Shown piece after piece: positions 16,448 to 24,485 of a DNA stretch of 55,355 nucleotides. The DNA comes from Henriciella aquimarina. GTDB taxonomy: Bacteria > Pseudomonadota > Alphaproteobacteria > Caulobacterales > Hyphomonadaceae. Location: the NCBI RefSeq assembly GCF_002088975.1, contig NZ_NCST01000113.1, forward strand, positions 1-55,355, written 5' to 3'. Position 1 is the first letter of the stretch; each line of letters starts with the position of its first letter. Below the pieces are notes generated by a model that ran no database searches, had not been told where the DNA came from, and saw only the letters and a list, made by a program, of their open reading frames with translations. A program made the translations under genes and the position numbers.

Positions 16448-18052
16448 ATGCCTGACCTTCTCGTAGCGGACCTGTCGCGCTGGCAATTCGCGCTGACAGC
16501 CATGTATCACTTCCTGTTCGTGCCGTTGACCCTCGGCCTCTCCATGATCCTCGTCATCACCGAGGGCGCCTATGTGATGACGCGCAAGGAAGTCTGGAAG
16601 AAAATCACGAAATTCTGGGCGACGCTGTTCGGCATCAATTTCGTGCTCGGGGTCGCCACCGGGATCACCATGGAATTCCAGTTCGGGACGAACTGGGCTT
16701 ATTATTCTCATTATGTCGGCGACATTTTCGGCGCGCCGCTCGCCATTGAAGGTCTCATGGCCTTTTTCCTGGAAGCCACCTTTGTCGGCCTGATGTTCTT
16801 TGGCTGGGACAAACTCTCCCGTCCGGCACACTGGATGGTGACCTGTTTTGTGGCCCTCGGTTCGAACCTGTCCGCGCTCTGGATCCTGATCGCCAATGGC
16901 TGGATGCAAAACCCGGTCGGCTCGGAATTCAATCCCGAGACGATGCGCATGGAAGTGACCAACTTCATGGAAGTGCTGTTTAATCCGGTCGCACAGGCGA
17001 AATTCGTTCATACCGTCTCGGCTGGCTACGTCACCGCAGCGGCTTTCGTGCTCGCCATCTCGGCCTGGTACCTCCTGCGCGGGCGCCATGTCGGTCTTGC
17101 CAAGCGCTCCATCATGGTCGCTTCGGCTTTCGGCGTGCTGTCGGCATCCTCCGTTATCGTGCTCGGGGATGAGAGCGGCTACGTCGCCGGCGAAAGCCAG
17201 AAGTTCAAACTCGCTGCCATCGAGGCGATGTGGGAAACCGAAGAAGCCCCGGCCTCTTTCACGGTTGTCGGGATTCCCGATCGCGAGGACCGGGAAACAC
17301 ACTTCGCGCTTGAAGTCCCTTATGTGCTTGGCCTCATCGCAACGCGCTCTCTGGACGAAGAGGTTTCCGGCATCAACGACCTCATCGCCGAAGCCCGCAA
17401 GCGGATCGTCAATGGCGTCGCCGCTTACGACGCCCTGCAGCGCATCCGCGCCAATCCCGAGGATGCCGCCGCCCAGGAAGCCTTCGCCGCGACACGGGAA
17501 GACCTGGGGCACGGCCTCCTGCTGATGCGGTATGTCGACGATCCCCGCCAGGCCACTGAAGACCAGATCAATGCCGCAGCTGACGATCTTGTGCCGAATG
17601 TGGCGCTGACCTTCTGGGGCTTCCGCTTCATGGTCGGGATCGGCTTTCTTTACCTCGCGATCTTCGCTGCCGGCTTCTACTTCATGAACCTGAAGCGGAA
17701 CCTGCCGAGATGGTATCTGCACATCGCCGTCCTGGCCGCGCCCCTGCCCTGGCTCGCTGCCGAATTCGGTTGGCTCGTCGCTGAAGTGGGGCGCCAGCCC
17801 TGGATCATTGACGGCGTCCTGCCCACCCATCTCGGCGTCTCGAGCGTATCGGCCGGACACGTCATCACCACCATGGTCGGCTTCACCGCGCTTTATGGTG
17901 TGCTGCTCATCATCGAGATGCGGCTCATGCTCCGCGCGATCCGTCTCGGACCGAGTGGCGGCCCTGTCGTCCCGCTGGGGGGCGGCGGCATTTCCGATGC
18001 CATCGGCATCAGCCGCCCCGCCACACCGCATGCTGACCCCTACGACAAATAG
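16448..18052 (+). CDS. cydA: Cytochrome bd ubiquinol oxidase subunit I
   Basis: The 534-residue product carries haems b558, b595 and d and the quinol site of the terminal oxidase. His21 in YHFLFVPLTLG matches the E. coli His19 haem ligand, and FVHTVSAGY and FWGFRFMVGIG hold the other axial ligands (His, Met). The long Q-loop with KLAAIEAMWETEEAP and FALEVPYVLGLIATRSLD closely resembles the E. coli (L-type) enzyme, as does GRQPW near the end. ATG 16448 has GGAG eight bases upstream; a TTG at 16418 would add ten non-conserved residues. It is first in an operon with cydB, cydX and a ferritin-like gene. Confidence 0.96.
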   Translation: MPDLLVADLSRWQFALTAMYHFLFVPLTLGLSMILVITEGAYVMTRKEVWKKITKFWATLFGINFVLGVATGITMEFQFGTNWAYYSHYVGDIFGAPLAIEGLMAFFLEATFVGLMFFGWDKLSRPAHWMVTCFVALGSNLSALWILIANGWMQNPVGSEFNPETMRMEVTNFMEVLFNPVAQAKFVHTVSAGYVTAAAFVLAISAWYLLRGRHVGLAKRSIMVASAFGVLSASSVIVLGDESGYVAGESQKFKLAAIEAMWETEEAPASFTVVGIPDREDRETHFALEVPYVLGLIATRSLDEEVSGINDLIAEARKRIVNGVAAYDALQRIRANPEDAAAQEAFAATREDLGHGLLLMRYVDDPRQATEDQINAAADDLVPNVALTFWGFRFMVGIGFLYLAIFAAGFYFMNLKRNLPRWYLHIAVLAAPLPWLAAEFGWLVAEVGRQPWIIDGVLPTHLGVSSVSAGHVITTMVGFTALYGVLLIIEMRLMLRAIRLGPSGGPVVPLGGGGISDAIGISRPATPHADPYDK

Positions 18053-18063
18053 GAACCGGACCG

Positions 18064-19227
18064 ATGGAACTTTTTCTCGATTTTGCAACGCTCAAGGTCA
18101 TCTGGTGGGGCCTGCTCGGCATCCTTCTGCTCGGCTTTGCCCTGACCGATGGCTACGATCTCGGCGTCGCATCGCTCCTGCCCTTCGTCGCCAGGAAAGA
18201 TGAAGAACGCCGCCTCGTCATCAACTCGATCGGCCCTATGTGGGAAGGCCACCAGGTCTGGTTCATTCTGGGCGGCGGTGCCATCTTCGCCGCTTGGCCT
18301 CTGGTCTATGCGGTCAGCTTTTCCGGCTTCTACATTGCGATGTTTGTGGTGCTCGCGGCGCTGATCCTTCGCCCGGTCGGGTTCAAATATCGCTCGAAGC
18401 TCGAAAACCCCGCCTGGCGCTCGCGCTGGGACTGGGCGCTCTTCATTGGCGGATTTGTCCCGGCGCTGATCTTCGGGGTGGCCGTCGGAAACGCCATGCT
18501 CGGCATTCCCTTCAGCCTCGATGATACGATGCGCATGAGCTATGAGGGCGGGCTCATCACCGGCTTCCTCAACCTGCTCAGCCCCTTCGCCCTGCTGGCC
18601 GGCCTTGTTTCGGTAGCAATGCTCATCACCCACGGCGCTGGCTGGCTGGTAGTCAAGCTGGAGCTGGGCATAGTGCGCGACCGGGCTGCTTCGGTCGGTA
18701 CCTATGCCGCGCTGGCGAGCTTCATCCTGTTCGCGCTCGGTGGCGTGCTGCTCCTTGTCATGGTCGATGGTTACCGGATGACAGGAAGTGTCGATGGGAA
18801 CATGCTGCCCAACCCCCTGCGCAAAGAGGCCGAGATCGCGAATGGGGCCTGGCTTGCCAACTATGCCCGCTACCCGTGGATGATCATCGCTCCTGTGCTC
18901 GGCCTGGCGGGCTCGCTGATCGCCTTTGCCGGCTTTCGCAGGAAGAGCGCGCTTGCCATGGTCGGATCGGCAACAGCGATCACCGGGATCATTCTCTCGG
19001 TCGGCGCCTCGATGTTTCCGTTCATCCTGCCAAGCTCGATCGATCCTGCCTCCAGCCTGACCGTGTGGGACAGCTCATCCAGCCACTTCACGCTGTTCTT
19101 CATGCTGATCATGGCCGTCATCTTCGTTCCGATCATCCTGTTCTACACTGCCTGGGTCTACAAGGTGCTGTGGGGCCGGGTGACGACGGAAGAAGCCACT
19201 GGCGCCAAGGGCGAGCACGCCTATTAG
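18064..19227 (+). CDS. cydB: Cytochrome bd ubiquinol oxidase subunit II
   Basis: The 387-residue integral membrane product stabilises the haems of CydA. It has about eight or nine hydrophobic segments and family blocks such as GFALTDGYDLGVA, MWEGHQVWFILGGGA and the final IPIILFYTAWVYKVLWG-like segment. It starts 11 bases after the cydA stop with a purine-rich box (GGAACCGG). Length is close to the E. coli protein (379). Nothing unusual is seen. Confidence 0.96.
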   Translation: MELFLDFATLKVIWWGLLGILLLGFALTDGYDLGVASLLPFVARKDEERRLVINSIGPMWEGHQVWFILGGGAIFAAWPLVYAVSFSGFYIAMFVVLAALILRPVGFKYRSKLENPAWRSRWDWALFIGGFVPALIFGVAVGNAMLGIPFSLDDTMRMSYEGGLITGFLNLLSPFALLAGLVSVAMLITHGAGWLVVKLELGIVRDRAASVGTYAALASFILFALGGVLLLVMVDGYRMTGSVDGNMLPNPLRKEAEIANGAWLANYARYPWMIIAPVLGLAGSLIAFAGFRRKSALAMVGSATAITGIILSVGASMFPFILPSSIDPASSLTVWDSSSSHFTLFFMLIMAVIFVPIILFYTAWVYKVLWGRVTTEEATGAKGEHAY

Positions 19228-19242
19228 GAAAGGAATTTTCGG

Positions 19243-19398
19243 ATGTGGTATTTTGCCTGGATCCTCGGCCTCGGCCTGGCCCTCACCTTCGCCATTCTCA
19301 ATGCGCTCTGGAATGAGTTCTCCGACGAGGCCATCGCCTGCGATGACGTCGACTGCGAACCGGAAACGTCCGAGGCTGAGTCAGTTCGCCATGGCTGA
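19243..19398 (+). CDS. cydX: CydX, small third subunit of cytochrome bd
   Basis: The 51-residue product begins MWYFAWILGLGLA, which is essentially the CydX signature, followed by one transmembrane helix ending at LNALWNEF. E. coli CydX (37 residues) is needed for stable oxidase activity. ATG 19243 lies 15 bases after the cydB stop behind AGGAAAGGAA. The C-terminal tail is longer than in E. coli, acidic, and carries two cysteines (C33 and C38 in AIACDDVDCEP). The tail also overlaps the next gene by eight bases, so part of it may simply reflect that overlap. The gene is short enough that automatic callers may omit it. Confidence 0.9.
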   Translation: MWYFAWILGLGLALTFAILNALWNEFSDEAIACDDVDCEPETSEAESVRHG

Positions 19399-19873
19399 GG
19401 ACAAACAGTCCCAAGGTGAGCCAACTGGCTCACTGCCCGAAAGCGTCGTCCATGCGCTTGGTCTTGCGCTGGAGGATGAGCGGCGCGCCTTCGAAACCTA
19501 TTCGGCGATCCTCGACCGGTTCGAAGGCGCCCGCCCCTTTGCCAATATCGTCAACGCCGAAGCGCGTCATATCGCGGCGCTGCTGCGGATCTATGAGCGC
19601 TACGGGCTGACGCCGCCGACGGACGAAACCCTGCCTGAGGAAAGCGCTCTTACGGCACCGTTCGAAGCCCTGTGCGAGATCGGTGTGCAGGCGGAAATCG
19701 AGAATATCCGCCTGTTTGACGAGACACTGCTGCCTGCCGTGGCAGCGTATCCGGATATTGCCCATGTCTTCCAGCGGCTTCGGGACGCGTCGGCGCACAA
19801 TCACCTTGCCGCTTTCCGGCGCTGCGCAGAGCGCGGTGCGCCGGGCCGCCGGCCTTGCGGGTCGCACCACTGA
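19391..19873 (+). CDS. Ferritin-like di-iron domain protein in the cyd operon
   Basis: The 160-residue product looks like a four-helix ferritin-like/rubrerythrin-type protein. A first helix carries acidic residues before FETY, followed by an E-x-x-H pair in AEARH (residues 57-60). A third helix has AEIENIRLFDE (E102, E104) and a fourth has HNH (136-138). These can form a carboxylate-bridged di-iron site. The ATG overlaps the cydX stop by eight bases, so it is translationally coupled to the oxidase. Function is unknown: iron handling, peroxide removal or oxidase protection are all possible. The open frame extends to 19253, but that region is cydX read in another frame. Confidence 0.72.
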   Translation: MAEDKQSQGEPTGSLPESVVHALGLALEDERRAFETYSAILDRFEGARPFANIVNAEARHIAALLRIYERYGLTPPTDETLPEESALTAPFEALCEIGVQAEIENIRLFDETLLPAVAAYPDIAHVFQRLRDASAHNHLAAFRRCAERGAPGRRPCGSHH

Positions 19874-19891
19874 AAAGCGGTTTGAATGCCG

Positions 19892-20350
19892 TCAAGCCCC
19901 GGCAGGAACGCTTGGCCCCGGCGCAGACAGGCGCTCGAGCAGGGGCCCGGGATGGCGCACAAGGTCTGACAATCGGACTGTATCAAGCTCGGCAAAGAAG
20001 GCCTTCAGGCCCCGGCTGAATACGCCCGTCAGGCCGCACGCCCCGGCCAGGGGGCAGGTATTGGTCGAATCGTTGAAGCATTCGACAAATTCGCTGAGGT
20101 CCTCGGTGTGGCGAACAATCTCGCCGACCGTAATTGTCTCCGCACCCTTTGCCAGACGGATACCGCCAGCGCGCCCGCGTACATTTTCAAGATAGCCGAG
20201 CTGGCCAAGCTCGCGCGCAGCTTTCAGAAGGTGCGCACGAGAAATACCATGAGCATCGGCAACGTCCTGGACCCGAACCAACTGACCTCCATGCAAGGCG
20301 CAATACATCAGGATCCTGAGGGCGTAATTGGTATAGGCGGTCAGCCGCAT
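19892..20350 (-). CDS. nsrR: Rrf2-family Fe-S regulator, NsrR- or RirA-like
   Basis: The 152-residue product has an N-terminal winged helix (TNYALRILMYCA, then GISRAHLLKAARELGQLGY and the wing VRGRAGGIRLA). A three-cysteine cluster-binding loop follows: C91, C99 and C105 in ECFNDSTNTCPLAGAC. Overall wording is closest to NO-sensing NsrR, but the cysteine spacing also fits the iron regulator RirA, so the gene name is provisional. ATG 20350 has GAGGACG upstream. It is convergent with the cyd operon, ending 18 bases from the ferritin-like gene. A palindrome 65-84 bases upstream is a candidate autoregulatory site, and a similar sequence lies in the cyd promoter. Confidence 0.8.
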   Translation of the reverse strand: MRLTAYTNYALRILMYCALHGGQLVRVQDVADAHGISRAHLLKAARELGQLGYLENVRGRAGGIRLAKGAETITVGEIVRHTEDLSEFVECFNDSTNTCPLAGACGLTGVFSRGLKAFFAELDTVRLSDLVRHPGPLLERLSAPGPSVPAGA

Positions 20351-20414
20351 TTGCGTTCACGTCCTCTGCGCAATCGCAGGCTTTCTGGTCCATTTCCAGC
20401 CTGTCCAGTGAAAG

Positions 20415-20434
20415 AAGTATCTCAAATAATACTT
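20415..20434. promoter_or_regulatory. Candidate operator of the Rrf2 regulator
   Basis: AAGTAT-N8-ATACTT is a perfect six-base dyad in an AT-rich stretch upstream of the regulator gene. Outside one mismatch it extends as AAA/TTT on both flanks. AT-rich dyads with AAG...CTT half-sites are the general form of NsrR operators; exact identity is not shown. Confidence 0.45.
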
Positions 20435-20489
20435 TTTTGATCACAAGAGCAAGACTTGCTTAGAGACGACAGCACTACATACTCAATTA

Positions 20490-20516
20490 CCCGCGCCGGA
20501 CGTTTTCCGGCGCGGG
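20490..20516 (-). terminator. Hairpin after the phosphatase gene
   Basis: Perfect 11-base arms (CCCGCGCCGGA and its complement) with a five-base loop lie 32 bases after the phosphatase stop. There is no long T-run on the minus strand (TAATTGAG follows), so it may terminate imperfectly or protect the mRNA 3' end. Confidence 0.5.
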
Positions 20517-20547
20517 TCCATTAAGCCGTGAGGATGACCGCAGACAG

Positions 20548-21666
20548 CTAGTGAAGAAGCTGCGCGCGAATGGCTTCCAGCTCTTCGTCTGTAACCTCGA
20601 CCTCCTCATGCAGGAAAGCCAGGACCGAACCATACTCCTCCTCCATATCCAACAGAGCCGTCTCAATATAAAGCGGGTCGGAACGCATCAGCGGAGCAAC
20701 CATTTCCGGCGGCAACTTTGCCAGGAAGGCGTACGGGCTGTCCTCGTCGAGGGCGGCTTCGTCGCCGGCGAACTCTTCCATGTAATCGACATAGATCTCC
20801 GACAGAGCATAATCCGCAACGACGGTTTCACGCGGCACACCCAGCGCCGTGAGCAGGAGCGCGGCCCCGATACCGGTCCGGTCCTTGCCCGCTGAGCAAT
20901 TGAAAGCCAGCGGCACTTCGCCGGCGGCGAGACGGTCGAACATCTCGCGATAGGCCGGCACCTGGTCCTGCGCGATGTCGGCATAGGCGCCCGCCATGGC
21001 CTGGCTGACCTTCTCTGGCGTAACCTCCGGATCCTGGAAGACCGTCATAAGGCTCATCGAGTCATCTTCTTCCGGGTCTGGAAAGGTCAGGTATTCGACC
21101 TGTCCGGCCTGCCAGTCGGTTGGCTCTTCGGCGCGCTCCCGGGCGGTGCGAAGATCGCAGATAACCTGAATGCCGAGACCCGAGAGATAGTCATAATCCT
21201 CATCGGTCAGCCCATCCATGACGCCCGAGCGATAGAGCTTGCCCCACTTCACCGTGCGGCCGTCTTCGGTCTTGTAGCCGCCAAGATCACGGAAGTTCCG
21301 CCCCCCTTCGAGCGGGAGCAGGCGCAGAGCCGTTCTGACGGCCTCGCCCTCCTCCGGCACGATCAGGAAGTAGTGACGTTCCTCCAGCGTGTCTGCCGCC
21401 CAGGTCACTGATGAGGCCGACAGGTCTTCGGCTATGATCTTGCCATTGCCGGGCATCGTCTCCTCATCCATGGCCACTTCAATCCGGGCCACTTCTCCCA
21501 AGGAGCTTGGCCAGCTGATCGAGTAGACCTTGCTCTCCATATCGAGGCTGACGGCGATGTCTGTTACGCCAGCGGCCTCTATCTTTCCGGCCTCGTCGGC
21601 TGAGGCGAGGCCGCAGGCCATGATCGCTGCGAGCGATACCGCCGACACGTGTTTCTGAATGGACAT
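20548..21666 (-). CDS. Secreted protein-tyrosine/dual-specificity phosphatase-like enzyme
   Basis: The 372-residue product has a signal peptide (cleavage near ASA-DEA, residue 23), a domain of about 90 residues of unknown fold, and a tyrosine phosphatase domain of the bacterial Y-phosphatase type. The P-loop is C257-SAGKD-R263 followed by TG, and the general acid is probably Asp171 in CDLRTARE. FRDLGGYKT is the usual N-terminal motif of this group. It would act in the periplasm. ATG 21666 has GGGAG upstream and lies 26 bases after the TonB receptor stop, so the two are one operon. This suggests removal of phosphate from an imported compound, but a regulatory phosphatase is possible. Confidence 0.82.
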   Translation of the reverse strand: MSIQKHVSAVSLAAIMACGLASADEAGKIEAAGVTDIAVSLDMESKVYSISWPSSLGEVARIEVAMDEETMPGNGKIIAEDLSASSVTWAADTLEERHYFLIVPEEGEAVRTALRLLPLEGGRNFRDLGGYKTEDGRTVKWGKLYRSGVMDGLTDEDYDYLSGLGIQVICDLRTARERAEEPTDWQAGQVEYLTFPDPEEDDSMSLMTVFQDPEVTPEKVSQAMAGAYADIAQDQVPAYREMFDRLAAGEVPLAFNCSAGKDRTGIGAALLLTALGVPRETVVADYALSEIYVDYMEEFAGDEAALDEDSPYAFLAKLPPEMVAPLMRSDPLYIETALLDMEEEYGSVLAFLHEEVEVTDEELEAIRAQLLH

Positions 21667-21692
21667 GGTTCTGTCTCCCTTTTTCTGGATTC

Positions 21693-24242
21693 TCAGTAGC
21701 CGACGCTCAGGCCGACCATGTAGGCGCGGCCGTAGGATTCGATCTGGTCGATCGTGCGAGCCGTCTCGATGTAGCGGCGGTCCTGGTAGTCGGTCAGGTT
21801 GTTGGCTTCGAAGAAGACGACCGTGCTCGCCCCGCCGAGTTCATAAGGCAGCTCATACTGCACCTTGGCGTCGAGCCGTTCAGTCTCGTCCCAGTACTGA
21901 TTGAGGTTCGGGCCGCTTTCGGTCGTCGACAGCCAGGCATCGCGCCACTGATAGGAAAGGCGGGCCGACAGGCCGTACTTCTCGTAGAAGAGCGAGGCGT
22001 TGTAGATCAGGTCTGACGTCCCCGGGATCGGGGCGGTGGTCCCATTCGTCCCGACTTCAGGCGCAAAGAACTCGCTGTCGAGCAGCGTCAGATTGCCGGA
22101 TACGCCGAAGCCATCGAAGGGAGAGGGCAAGAAGTTGGCCGCAGAATAGATGAGATTGAACTCGACGCCCGAGAGCTCACCATCCTCACCATTGAGGAAG
22201 GTATCGTAGGAGACCATCTCGCCCGGCGCGAAGACGCCCGGCGCATAGTCAGACCCGTCGACCATAGCGCCGCCCGGATAGATGACATTGTCGATCGTAC
22301 GGTAGAAGGCCCCGACAGAGGCGATGCTGGCTTCGTCAAAATACCACTCCAGCGAGGCATCAAAGCCGTAGGACTCTTCAGCGTCGAGGTCTGGATTTCC
22401 CCCTGAAATGGACGGCGTTGTCGGATCAACCGATTGGGATGCCCGGGCCTCGCTATAGGTCGGCCGGCTGATGCCGCTTGTCGCCGACAGGCGAAGTTTC
22501 AGATCGTCCCGCAGGTCAAAATTGAAATGAACACTGGGCAGGAGATTGGTGTAGTCCTTGGACGCATTGATGCTCTGGGCGACACCATCGACGACCTGGT
22601 TGCCAATCGTTGAGAAGTCCGTCGATTCCAGCCGGACCCCATAGACGATATTGCCCCAGTCGAATGCGCTCGTCGCCATGGCATAGGCAGCAAGAATGTC
22701 TTCCTCGATGCTGACGATTTCTTCCGGCTGGAAGTCCGGCGTCGTCGAGAAAGAGGGATCGGCGGCCCGGAAGGCATCATAAAGGTCGCCGCGCAGGGCT
22801 TCATTCCGGTAATAGACACCGCCAATGGAATTGGTGAGATCCGCGTCCCAGCGCCCGTCTGTGGCGTAGGCATTCACATCAACCGGCAAGCCGACAGTTA
22901 CCACCTGAGCATTGCCGCCGTCCGCCTCTCGCATGTCGTAACTGAACCCGGCCTTGAAGGTGGTGTCGAACCGGTCAAACGACCGCTCGATATCGATCAT
23001 GGCCTTCGTCGAATCCGTTTCGAACTTGTTGTAGATGTCGATCAGCAGGCTGAGATTGGGTGACAGGCTGTTGATGTCGACTGGCGTACTCGTACCAGGG
23101 GCATACGGCGTAAGGATCGGATTATCGATATCGGAAATGTCGTAATCGGCCGAAATCGGAACGAAGTTCATCGTCTGTATCAGCGGCAGCTTCAGGAGGT
23201 TTTCCGTCTCGGTGTAGTTCACCCGCGGCGTAACCCTCCAGCCATCGGTGTCGAGATCGAGCCCGATTGTGTTGGTAAAGGTCGAAGTCTCATACCGGCC
23301 CTGCTCGAGCATCCGCGTGACCTCGACACCGTCGAGGCGGCCGGCCGAGCCAAGCGCCACCGGTGCGAAATCGAAATCGAACTGGTTGCGCTCCTCCTCG
23401 TCGGCGAACTCATAGAAGATGCTGGAGGCAAAGACCCTGTCGATAGGGCCATCGGCCGGGCGGTACTCCGCCTTGGCCCCATAGGACTGGTTCTCGCGAT
23501 AGCCGCCATACTGGCGATAATCCAGGTTCTGGAGGCTATCGAGCGTACCGTCGCCATTGGTATCGACCGGCTCGAATTCGCGATTGTCGACATTCCGGTC
23601 GCGCTTGTCGAGCGTCCCGAAAGCAAGGACGCCGAACCGGTCATTCGACCAGGAGGCCCGTAAGGCATAGCGCTGGGTCTCGGCATCGTTGAGGTCCCGC
23701 TTGCCGGCCCCAGCCGTTGCGGAGAAGCCAAAGCCCTCCTTGGCGAAGGGGCTGAACGTCTTGATGTTGATATGGCCGAGCACAGGGGCACCGGGTGTGT
23801 CGGGCGTCACGGCCTTGTTGGCCTCGATCGAACTGGTGATGACCGCCGGGATGGAGTCGAACCGCGGAATGCGTCCATTTTCTGCACCGAGTACATCCAC
23901 ACCGTCGAAAGAAATGGTCGTGTAGCGGAAACGCCCGCCGCGGAAGTTGACGAAACGCGCTTCGCCCTGGTCGCCCTCGACGGCAAGGCCCGGCACGCGT
24001 GTAAGCGCTGCGGCCAGCGTCTGGTCGGGGAAACGTCCGATCGTGTCGGCCGCGATGATGTCGACAACATTGTCGGCATCCCGCTTCGCCTGGATGGCTG
24101 CCTGCTGGCTGTCACGGATCGGAGAGGCCGTGACCACCACGACCTCCTGACGCGCTTCGTCGCTCTCCTGTGCAAGCGCGGGGGCAGCAGCCATCAACGC
24201 GGCCCCGGCAAGCAGTGTGGTCTTGTATGAAGTGTTGAACAT
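21693..24242 (-). CDS. TonB-dependent outer-membrane receptor
   Basis: The 849-residue product has a signal peptide ending PALAQ, a plug domain (VVVTASPIRDSQQAAI, then FPDQTLAAALTRVPGLAV and VNFRGGRFRY) and a long beta-barrel ending in the aromatic residue Y. It imports a large or scarce substrate across the outer membrane using TonB energy. The plug wording resembles the carbohydrate-associated receptors common in Caulobacter-like bacteria, but the substrate is unknown. The tandem TetR gene is divergent across a 243-bp gap, and the phosphatase gene follows closely. No N-terminal signalling (STN) domain is present, so control is more likely by the TetR protein than by an ECF sigma factor. Confidence 0.9.
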   Translation of the reverse strand: MFNTSYKTTLLAGAALMAAAPALAQESDEARQEVVVVTASPIRDSQQAAIQAKRDADNVVDIIAADTIGRFPDQTLAAALTRVPGLAVEGDQGEARFVNFRGGRFRYTTISFDGVDVLGAENGRIPRFDSIPAVITSSIEANKAVTPDTPGAPVLGHINIKTFSPFAKEGFGFSATAGAGKRDLNDAETQRYALRASWSNDRFGVLAFGTLDKRDRNVDNREFEPVDTNGDGTLDSLQNLDYRQYGGYRENQSYGAKAEYRPADGPIDRVFASSIFYEFADEEERNQFDFDFAPVALGSAGRLDGVEVTRMLEQGRYETSTFTNTIGLDLDTDGWRVTPRVNYTETENLLKLPLIQTMNFVPISADYDISDIDNPILTPYAPGTSTPVDINSLSPNLSLLIDIYNKFETDSTKAMIDIERSFDRFDTTFKAGFSYDMREADGGNAQVVTVGLPVDVNAYATDGRWDADLTNSIGGVYYRNEALRGDLYDAFRAADPSFSTTPDFQPEEIVSIEEDILAAYAMATSAFDWGNIVYGVRLESTDFSTIGNQVVDGVAQSINASKDYTNLLPSVHFNFDLRDDLKLRLSATSGISRPTYSEARASQSVDPTTPSISGGNPDLDAEESYGFDASLEWYFDEASIASVGAFYRTIDNVIYPGGAMVDGSDYAPGVFAPGEMVSYDTFLNGEDGELSGVEFNLIYSAANFLPSPFDGFGVSGNLTLLDSEFFAPEVGTNGTTAPIPGTSDLIYNASLFYEKYGLSARLSYQWRDAWLSTTESGPNLNQYWDETERLDAKVQYELPYELGGASTVVFFEANNLTDYQDRRYIETARTIDQIESYGRAYMVGLSVGY

Positions 24243-24448
24243 GCCTCGATCCCCTCTCGGTTAGCGAGGCGGCAAGTAGCAGTACTGAACATTTGTACCA
24301 AAACAAGATTCGATGAATTTTTCACGTCCATTTTGTGACGCACCGCAATAAAAATGTCAAAGATGCCTAATCCATTTTCCTTTTATAGGCGAAATTCACA
24401 AACGGTGCGCTGCGCAAATCCTTGAAGTGGAAACAGATTCCGGACAAA

Positions 24449-24471
24449 GTCTGAAAATCATATATTCAGAC
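24449..24471. promoter_or_regulatory. Candidate TetR operator
   Basis: GTCTGAA-N9-TTCAGAC is a perfect seven-base dyad in the divergent region, 14 bases before the TetR start codon. Position and symmetry fit autorepression and control of the divergent receptor operon. Confidence 0.45.
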
Positions 24472-24485
24472 ACAAGATTGTTTAA

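Noticed and set aside
16319-18088. 589-codon open frame antisense to cydA
   Set aside because: It lies wholly over the well-supported cydA gene, has a low-complexity charged composition with no recognisable domain, and arises from codon bias in high-GC DNA.
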